A stretch of 64,000 nucleotides of DNA from UBA4732 sp002404095 (GTDB lineage: Bacteria > Planctomycetota > Planctomycetia > Gemmatales > Gemmataceae), in the NCBI GenBank assembly GCA_036783645.1, contig DAIPWT010000009.1, forward strand, positions 1 through 64,000, written 5' to 3'. Within the stretch, counting starts at the first letter, position 1. The number at the start of each line of letters is the position of its first letter. The notes under the pieces were generated by a model that ran no database searches, had not been told where the DNA came from, and saw only the letters and a list, made by a program, of their open reading frames with translations. The translations under genes were made by a program, and so were the position numbers. Shown here one piece after another: positions 58,228 to 64,000 of the stretch.

Positions 58228-59100
58228 ATGAACGATTGGCAACCTTACGTCGATGACTTGCTGAAACGACGGACGCCGTGCGGCGGCTTCTCCGGCCAGC
58301 CGGGCGGCCGTCATCGTCCGGACGCGGCCGCCTGGGCCGTGTTGGCGCTGCGCGCCTTGGGGGCGATCCCCGAACCCGGTCCGGTCCTCGACCGGCTGGC
58401 GCAGGGCCAACTGCGGGACGGCCGTGTGCCCATCGACCCGGATTATCCACAAGCGTTTTGGCCCACGTCCGAGGCGATTCTGGCCTGGAACGGCTCCGCC
58501 GCTCATGCCTCGAACCAGACCCGCGCCGTCGATTTCCTTCTGCGCACCTCCGGCGTCCACTATCGTCTGGATAAGGACGCCGTCGTGGAACACGACACGA
58601 CGATCCGCGGTTGGCCGTGGATCGAGAAAACCCATTCATGGGTCGAGCCGACGGCGATGGCTTTGCTTGCCCTGGAATGCGCCGGCCAAGCGGGGCACGC
58701 CCGCGCGGAGGAGGCGCGGCGGATGCTGCTAAATCGTCAACTCGAATCCGGCGGCTGGAATTACGGCAACACGAAGGTCTATTGCGTCGAATTAAGACCT
58801 TCAATGGAGAGTACCGGCCTGGCTCTGCACGCCCTGGCCGGCCACGTCAGCGCCAAGGACGTTCAAAAAAGTCTGGATTACCTGGAGACGGAAGTGTCGG
58901 GCACGCGCGGTCCTCTATGGCTGGGCTGGTCGGTCCTGGCCCTGAGCGCCTGGGGTCGCCGCCCCGCGGGCATCGGCGCTTGGATCATGGAGAGCCTGGA
59001 ACGGCAGTCGGTTTACGGCAGTTATGACACCGCCTGGATGGGCGCCCTTTTGCTGGCCGCCCGTTGTGAAAACGGCCTTCATGCCAAGGAGGCTTCGTGA
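58228..59100 (+). CDS. Prenyltransferase/squalene-cyclase-fold protein
   Basis: A 290-residue alpha-helical protein with repeats of the terpenoid cyclase/protein-prenyltransferase (alpha/alpha)6 fold: ESGGWNYGNTKVYC and GSYDTAWMGALLLA have the QxxxGxWxY-like pattern. It lacks the DXDD motif of squalene-hopene cyclase and is half its length, so it is not a hopanoid cyclase. It is coupled to the DUF362 gene (stop and GTG overlap), so they probably act together; function unknown. Confidence 0.72.
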   Translation: MNDWQPYVDDLLKRRTPCGGFSGQPGGRHRPDAAAWAVLALRALGAIPEPGPVLDRLAQGQLRDGRVPIDPDYPQAFWPTSEAILAWNGSAAHASNQTRAVDFLLRTSGVHYRLDKDAVVEHDTTIRGWPWIEKTHSWVEPTAMALLALECAGQAGHARAEEARRMLLNRQLESGGWNYGNTKVYCVELRPSMESTGLALHALAGHVSAKDVQKSLDYLETEVSGTRGPLWLGWSVLALSAWGRRPAGIGAWIMESLERQSVYGSYDTAWMGALLLAARCENGLHAKEAS

Positions 59101-60167
59101 CCTCGAACCCCTTTATCGACCTGCTTAAACGGCTCATGGCCCGGTTCGCCCTGCGCGGCTCGTCCGGCGCGATCACCGACATGGGGCTGCACCGGGTCTT
59201 CAACGGCGAGGCGTGGCAGACCCAGACTTTCATCGCCAAAGCGGATAGCTATGAGCAGGATTTGGCGGCCGTCGTCTCGTCGGGGATGGCGCAACTCGGC
59301 GTGACGCGCGCGGAAGTGGAAGGCAAGACTATCCTACTCAAGCCCAATTTAGTCGAAACCTCCTCGGTCAAGTCCGCCTGCATCAACACGCATCCGCGCG
59401 TGATGTACGCCGCCGTGGTCGCCTTCCAACGACTCGGAGCGGCCCGCGTCCTCATTGGCGAAGGAGCCGGCCATCGCCGCGATTCCATGATTCTCCTGGA
59501 GCAATCGGGTCTGGTCGATGTGTTGAAAGAGACGGGCGCCGCCTTTGTCGATCTCAATTATGCGGAAGTGACGGCGGTTCCGAACGCCGGCCGGATCAGC
59601 CGGCTGAAACGGTTCATGCTGCCGCGCGTGGTGCGCGAAGCGGATTGGGTGGTGTCGATGGCCAAGCTCAAGACGCATCATTGGGCGGGCGTCACATTGG
59701 CCATGAAGAACCTTTACGGCGTGGTGCCGGGCGCCTATTACGGCTGGCCGAAGAATGTGTTGCACCACGTCGGCTTGCAGCAGTCAATTTACGACGTGGC
59801 GGCCACGGTCAACGCTCATTTCGCCATCGTGGACGGCATCATCGGCATGGAGGGCGACGGCCCGATCCTCGGCGAAGCCAAGCCGGCCGGCGTGTTGGTC
59901 ATGGGCCGCAACCTGCCGGCCGTGGACGCCACCTGTTCGCGCGTGATGGGCATCGACCCCGTGTGGATTCCCTATCTGGCCGCGTCGCCGTACTTCCTCG
60001 GCCCGATCCACGAGGACGAGATCGAGCAGCGCGGCGAACGCATCGACGCGGTGAAAACGGAGTTCCGGCTGCTGGAACACATCCACGTCCACCGTTACTT
60101 GATGGGGAGGCGGCGGACGAAGACGGCGGCAGGGGGCAAGGAAACGTATGGGATGTTCACGTATTAG
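59097..60167 (+). CDS. DUF362 family protein
   Basis: A 356-residue protein. Start GTG 59097 overlaps the preceding stop. The DUF362 core is visible: KTILLKPNLVETSS, THPRVMYAAVVAFQRLGA, VLIGEGAGHRR, WVVSMAKLKTHHWAGVTLAM KNLYG (read as two short motifs), NAHFAIVDGIIGMEGDGP and NLPAVDATCSRVMG. No 4Fe-4S motifs are present, unlike many DUF362 proteins. Family members are thought to be oxidoreductases or ligand-binding proteins; the role here is unknown. Confidence 0.82.
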   Translation: MTSNPFIDLLKRLMARFALRGSSGAITDMGLHRVFNGEAWQTQTFIAKADSYEQDLAAVVSSGMAQLGVTRAEVEGKTILLKPNLVETSSVKSACINTHPRVMYAAVVAFQRLGAARVLIGEGAGHRRDSMILLEQSGLVDVLKETGAAFVDLNYAEVTAVPNAGRISRLKRFMLPRVVREADWVVSMAKLKTHHWAGVTLAMKNLYGVVPGAYYGWPKNVLHHVGLQQSIYDVAATVNAHFAIVDGIIGMEGDGPILGEAKPAGVLVMGRNLPAVDATCSRVMGIDPVWIPYLAASPYFLGPIHEDEIEQRGERIDAVKTEFRLLEHIHVHRYLMGRRRTKTAAGGKETYGMFTY

Positions 60168-60254
60168 AGCCGGCGCCGGTTAGCCGCGACGCGCTAGCGG
60201 AGCGCGGGGAGTTCACGCGCTCTGCTAGCGCGTCGCGGCTAATCGGCGCCGGCT
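60168..60254. repeat. Palindromic element, family C-like
   Basis: Arms AGCCGGCGCCGGTTAGCCGC and complement; the inner TTAGCCGCGACGCGCTAGCG is a diverged family C sequence. It begins immediately after the DUF362 stop. Confidence 0.87.
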
Positions 60255-60261
60255 TACCTCG

Positions 60262-62163
60262 TCACTTTGCTTTCATCTTCTCAATCCGGTCCTTGAGGGC
60301 CTCGATGTATTCTTGCGTGCGACCGCCATCGACGGGCTGCTCCTCACCCGGCTTCGGTTCGAGGCGAGCCATTTCTTCTTGAAGCGTCCGAGATCGAATG
60401 AAGCGCTCCCTGATGACGAAGCTATACGTGCCGTTCGCTTCCTTCGGCATCTGGACCCGGACCCACCATATGTCATAAAGGAACGCCATCCCCGGATCCC
60501 AGCCGCCGCCGACGGCTTCGAGTTCCGCCCCAGGCGGCAGTTGCTTCGTCTCCGCGATCTTCTTGAAGGCGTCGAACAGCTTGTCCGTCACGGCGGAATC
60601 TTCCGGCCGCTTTGCCGCCCGAATCGCGGCAATGACTTCCGGTTCGGTGATCGGCGTCTCATCCTTTCCAATAGGGTTATGCGCTGCTTTCGTGTTCAGC
60701 GCTTTGATTGCGTCCGAAAGGGATGTTCGGGCGCCGTCCTTTGCCTTAGAGTTCTTATCCTTCACCTCGAACTCCACAGTGCCCGTCGAAAGCGTCGGAT
60801 GGCTGTACACCATACGGCCGAATGCGATATTGTACTTCCCCGGCCGCACTCGGATCGTCGGTGTGCTGACTACGGTTGTCGGGTCGGCCTTTCCCTCCAA
60901 GACTTCCTCGACCGCGACCTCCGGTTTATACAGTGTGACCGTTTCGCCTGGTTTAAGAATCCGTTTGGTCGGGACCGCCCAAAACAACCACAAAGGCGGC
61001 ATGGCGACGTAGACAGTTTTCCCTTGCGCATCGGTGATCTTTGGCGCGTACTCTTGGAGACGTCCGTGGCTGATCGTTATCGCGGCGCTGCTGACATTTC
61101 GCACCGTGAGTTCAAGTTTGATTTCCTGCCCGGCGCGATAGGCGATCTTGTCGGCAGGCACAAGGGCGAGGCCAAGTTGAAGGCCGTTCACTTCCTTGCC
61201 CCAGGCGAATTCCTCTTCCTTCTTTTCCGGTTCCTGTTTCGCTGACGTTGCCACAGGTTTCTCCGCAAGGGCCGGCTTGTCCTCCTGACCCACCGCCGTC
61301 CGGCAGGTGAGAACAGTCGCCCCGGTCGCCACGAAGCCAAGGATCAGCACGACGGCGATAACCGTCTTGAGTTTGGTGAACAACATTGCCTTCATCACTC
61401 CTTCCGTAAGGGCGGCGACCTTGACCGAGATCGCTCCCGTAGCCGCCGCCTTTCCCGCCGCAAGCAGACTTGCGGCTTTGATCGTTGAGACCACCACCGA
61501 GGTCGGCACGCCCGCCGACGCCGCCTGTTGGGACAGCACCGCCGCCAACGCCCCGCCCGACAAGGCGACGCCCCGCCGTGTGAGCCGCTTCGCCAGCATG
61601 ATTCTTGCCCTCGCCAACCGGCCCGCCACCGTCCCTTCGGGACAGCCGAGTTGCCGAGCGGCTTCCTTGCGCGTCTTACCTTCCAGATCGCATAGGACAA
61701 TGACGCCACGATACTTGTCAGGCAGGCGGCTCAACTCTTCGTCAAGCAGGGGTTGCAGGTCGCGCCACGGGTCTTGTTGGGTCGGGGCTGGTTCGGGCAT
61801 TTCCGCCACCTGGCTTTCTCGCCCCTTCCTCTTGGCGGCGGTCGCCCGCGCCTTCAACGCCGTCTGGTGAGCCACCCCATAGAGCCAGTTGGCAAGCAAC
61901 TCCCTTGAGGCAATCGACGCCGCCTTACGGACGAGGACGAGGAAGGTGGTTTGGAAGGCGTCCTCGGCGTCGTGGTGATTGTGGAGGACGCGGCGGCAGA
62001 CGCCCCACACCATCGGCCCATGCCGCCGCACAAGGGCCGCAATAGCCGCCTCGTCACGGCGGCTAAGGTAGTCCTCCAGCAATTGCCCATCGGTCAGCCC
62101 GGCGCCGTCGCGCAGAACCCTGCGTAGGTGCTGGATGAACCCGCTCATCTGGTTGGTCGCCAT
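60262..62163 (-). CDS. ECF sigma factor with membrane and extracytoplasmic C-terminal domains
   Basis: A 633-residue protein from ATG 62163. Sigma region 2 (about 30-100; RRHGPMVWGVCRRVLHNHHD, AEDAFQTTFLVLVRKA) and region 4 (about 130-180; KYRGVIVLCDLEGKTRKEAA, GCPEGTVAGRLARAR). A helical linker, one membrane span (about 268-290; VIAVVLILGFVATGATVLT) and a beta-rich extracytoplasmic part (about 300-633) follow, with a coiled C-terminus. Sigma factors fused to their membrane-bound sensing part are known in planctomycetes. Signal binding outside probably frees or activates region 2-4. Confidence 0.87.
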   Translation of the reverse strand: MATNQMSGFIQHLRRVLRDGAGLTDGQLLEDYLSRRDEAAIAALVRRHGPMVWGVCRRVLHNHHDAEDAFQTTFLVLVRKAASIASRELLANWLYGVAHQTALKARATAAKRKGRESQVAEMPEPAPTQQDPWRDLQPLLDEELSRLPDKYRGVIVLCDLEGKTRKEAARQLGCPEGTVAGRLARARIMLAKRLTRRGVALSGGALAAVLSQQAASAGVPTSVVVSTIKAASLLAAGKAAATGAISVKVAALTEGVMKAMLFTKLKTVIAVVLILGFVATGATVLTCRTAVGQEDKPALAEKPVATSAKQEPEKKEEEFAWGKEVNGLQLGLALVPADKIAYRAGQEIKLELTVRNVSSAAITISHGRLQEYAPKITDAQGKTVYVAMPPLWLFWAVPTKRILKPGETVTLYKPEVAVEEVLEGKADPTTVVSTPTIRVRPGKYNIAFGRMVYSHPTLSTGTVEFEVKDKNSKAKDGARTSLSDAIKALNTKAAHNPIGKDETPITEPEVIAAIRAAKRPEDSAVTDKLFDAFKKIAETKQLPPGAELEAVGGGWDPGMAFLYDIWWVRVQMPKEANGTYSFVIRERFIRSRTLQEEMARLEPKPGEEQPVDGGRTQEYIEALKDRIEKMKAK

Positions 62164-62260
62164 GTCCGTTCCTTTGCGGGGGCGACGGTCGCCCTCTACC
62201 CTATTACTACCGGCGGACGGCGGTTTTGATACACGAGTTTTCTTGGGGTGAAGCGTTTTT

Positions 62261-62347
62261 CGTTTAACCCGTAGCCGTAGGCGAGGCCGGCCCGCGTCCG
62301 TCAGCACGTTCCGGCCCTTGGCCTCGCCTACGGCTACGGGTTAAACG
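62261..62347. repeat. Palindrome (family L, CGTTTAACCCGTAGCCGTAG)
   Basis: Arms CGTTTAACCCGTAGCCGTAG and complement around a GC-rich loop, between the sigma factor and the hydrolase gene. Confidence 0.85.
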
Positions 62348-62403
62348 ATCCTAAAGAGATGGATTTTTGGGCTAGTTCTTACACTTCTAATTCCTTCGGG
62401 CGG

Positions 62404-63417
62404 CTACTTCGCCTCCGCTTTCCGCTCGGCAAGCCTTTTGTCCAGCCAGTCGGCGACGACTTTCCCATCCCCCTCCTGGTAGACGTCATGGCCAACCCTT
62501 TTGCGGATAATCAAGTCGGCCGGGACGTCGGCCGCCTTCAACCGCTCCGCCAACTTCTCGGCCTGGCGAACCAGCAGGGTGTCCTTCTCGCCGTAGATCA
62601 GCAAGCCGGGCCCCGAGTCGGCTGAGACGAGGGATGCCGGAGACAACGCCTTCAACCTCTGGCGTATCTGCTCCTCATCGGTCACTGGAGAAAAGCTGAG
62701 GGATTTTTGGTGGTAGTCGCGGAACACGATGGGGAAGTGATCGATCTTCGCCTTCTTCCTTATTTCCTCCGGCAAGCGGAATTCGAGGATGCTCTTCCCC
62801 TCGGCCTCGTAGTTCACCAGGTCGGTTGGGCCACCGAAGCTGACGAAAGCGGCGACCCGGCTCGACTCCCGCTCGACCGGGTCGTAGCGGCCGAGGCCCG
62901 TGGGGTCCGGCACTGGGAAGGGCGGTCCCTTGCCGCCGCTCACGCCCACGAGGGCGGCGAGATGACCACCTGAACTGATGCCGATTATGGCGAGCCGATC
63001 CGCATCCACCCGGTACTCCTTGGCGTGATACCGGACGTAGCGCACCGCCCGGTGAACGTCAGGAACAATTTCGTCGAGCGGAAAGACAGGAAAACTGCTA
63101 TGGCCGACGACGAAGACGGTATAGCCTCGCCCCAGGACGTCGGTTAAGAGCGGGCCTGGCTCGAACCTTTCCACGTTCGACACCCACTCCACGCCGGCAA
63201 TCCAGAGGATCGCGGCGCCGTTCTCCTTCCCCTTCGGCCGGAACACGTCCATCGTGAGGGCGAGGCCGGCCTTGCGACCATAGATCACGTCGCGGGTGCG
63301 GGTATACGGAGGCTCGTCATCGGCGGCGGCCGCAAGGCCTGCCGCCGCGAATAGCCCCAGAACCACACTCAACACCGTCAATCGGTTATGCAATTTCGTC
63401 GTGTGAACACCTTTCAT
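62404..63417 (-). CDS. Secreted alpha/beta hydrolase (BD-FAE/esterase-like)
   Basis: A 337-residue protein from ATG 63417, overlapping the preceding stop as ATGA. A signal peptide (NRLTVLSVVLGLFAAAGLAA) is followed by an alpha/beta hydrolase fold: GVEWVSNVERFEPGPLL, the nucleophile elbow IGISSGGHLAAL (GxSxG-type), Asp in IYGEKDTLLVRQ, and His in RVGHDVYQEGDG. Probably hydrolyses esters of a glycan in the cell envelope. It is coupled to the following TolB-like gene. Confidence 0.88.
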   Translation of the reverse strand: MKGVHTTKLHNRLTVLSVVLGLFAAAGLAAAADDEPPYTRTRDVIYGRKAGLALTMDVFRPKGKENGAAILWIAGVEWVSNVERFEPGPLLTDVLGRGYTVFVVGHSSFPVFPLDEIVPDVHRAVRYVRYHAKEYRVDADRLAIIGISSGGHLAALVGVSGGKGPPFPVPDPTGLGRYDPVERESSRVAAFVSFGGPTDLVNYEAEGKSILEFRLPEEIRKKAKIDHFPIVFRDYHQKSLSFSPVTDEEQIRQRLKALSPASLVSADSGPGLLIYGEKDTLLVRQAEKLAERLKAADVPADLIIRKRVGHDVYQEGDGKVVADWLDKRLAERKAEAK

Positions 63418-64000
63418 CGCCAATCCACCGAGCCTAGAACGTCCTCAATCTTCCGCTGCCCCTGGGGGTTGAAATGCCCTTCGTTGTCGTAGAGTTCCTT
63501 CCGATTTCGTCCGTCGGCGTCGATGACGACGATAAACTGGTGGAAGGCTTCGCCGCCCTTGGGCTTGGCCGGCTCCCGGTCAACTCTGTAGAGCAGTTTC
63601 TTTCCCGACGGCGACCACCCGCAAAAAAAGCTCACGCCAGCGGCTTCCCGCGTCGCCTGGCGGAGCGGCCCGCCGCTTAGGTCGCCGACGAACACTTGAA
63701 ATTTTCCGTCGTCGTCGCCCTGCGGCCCGGCGACCTGCTTGCCATCTGGGGAGATGCGCCACCGTGGGGGATTTAGGATCGTCACTTTGTCGAACAGCCG
63801 TTCAACCTTGCCGGTGGCGTACTCCACCCGGTAAAGCTCGGCGTCGCCCTTCCCATTCTTTAGATCGACGTTTTTCGCGGTAAGGAACCACTTGCCGTCG
63901 GGCGAGACGTCGGCCGGCCAATGACCTTCCGGCAACTTCAGATCCGCGACCTTGAGCGTGGAGACGTCGAGCAGCTGAAACTTCAAGTCGCTTGGGACGA
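63414..64000 (-). CDS. TolB/WD40-like beta-propeller protein, partial
   Basis: The frame is open to the window end (the gene starts upstream of base 64000 on the minus strand). It reads propeller blades: DVSPDGKWFLTA, WRISPDGKQVAG, GWSPSGKKLLYRV, typical PD40/TolB strands with the SPDGK motif. Function may be recognition of a ligand outside the cytoplasm. The TGA stop overlaps the hydrolase start. Confidence 0.85.
   Translation of the reverse strand, partial: VPSDLKFQLLDVSTLKVADLKLPEGHWPADVSPDGKWFLTAKNVDLKNGKGDAELYRVEYATGKVERLFDKVTILNPPRWRISPDGKQVAGPQGDDDGKFQVFVGDLSGGPLRQATREAAGVSFFCGWSPSGKKLLYRVDREPAKPKGGEAFHQFIVVIDADGRNRKELYDNEGHFNPQGQRKIEDVLGSVDWR

Noticed and set aside
1..64000. tRNA or rRNA genes
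   Set aside because: No cloverleaf-consistent segment or rRNA core sequence was noticed by reading; a covariance-model scan would be needed to exclude them formally.

Overview
The window reads as chromosomal DNA of a planctomycete, most likely from the Gemmataceae/Gemmatales. The evidence is content rather than a marker gene: high GC, many orphan Hanks-type Ser/Thr kinases, ECF sigma factors with long C-terminal extensions, a TIGR03009-type secreted protein, TPR-CHAT proteins, cytochrome c554-like multihaem pairs, LTDDQ-repeat secreted proteins, and very many long palindromes just behind stop codons. No rRNA, tRNA or CRISPR array was recognised.

Layout. 1-4.2 kb: a signalling block (end of a hybrid kinase, a Phd/VapC-like toxin-antitoxin pair, a REC-HisKA-HATPase-REC hybrid kinase and a REC-PP2C phosphatase) whose genes overlap. 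4.4-13.6 kb: household genes (GH13 amylase, ArgC, Ser/Thr kinase, LTDDQ-type secreted protein, ArfB, polysaccharide deacetylase, CelD-like acetyltransferase next to a cupin remnant). 13.8-20.5 kb: a minus-strand phage-like cassette with an HK97 major capsid protein, a possible decoration protein, a GT2 glycosyltransferase, a gp6-like connector, a head-completion-like protein, a ParB-like protein, an ABC-ATPase/GNAT fusion and a terminase-small-subunit-like HTH protein. No portal, large terminase, protease, tail or integrase is visible. 20.8-26.5 kb: thioredoxin-like protein, small membrane or secreted proteins, an aldehyde dehydrogenase, a TIGR03009 protein and an HTH protein.

26.7-46.5 kb is an accessory and defence-rich stretch. 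It holds a MORC-like GHKL ATPase, an FHA-GAF-adenylate cyclase, a polymorphic-toxin-like small protein with a possible immunity partner, a HicA-like pair, a DUF104 antitoxin with a broken PIN toxin, a C5-methyltransferase/restriction endonuclease pair next to a truncated Ser/Thr kinase, a RepA-like AAA ATPase, and a two-gene candidate defence module (PLD-SNF2 helicase plus Eco57I-like N6-adenine methylase). That module is bracketed by near-identical direct repeats of about 28 bp.

46.6-64 kb: two multihaem cytochromes, a TPR-CHAT gene killed by a frameshift and an in-frame TGA together with two C-terminal CHAT fragments, an ECF sigma factor with its partner, a dead IS with clear terminal inverted repeats, a terpene-cyclase-fold protein coupled to a DUF362 protein, a sigma factor fused to a membrane/extracytoplasmic domain, an alpha/beta hydrolase and the end of a TolB/WD40-like protein. 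The most notable signals are the capsid cassette with modification-type enzymes, the helicase/methylase pair with its flanking repeats, and several families of palindromes that supply the stop codons of genes.
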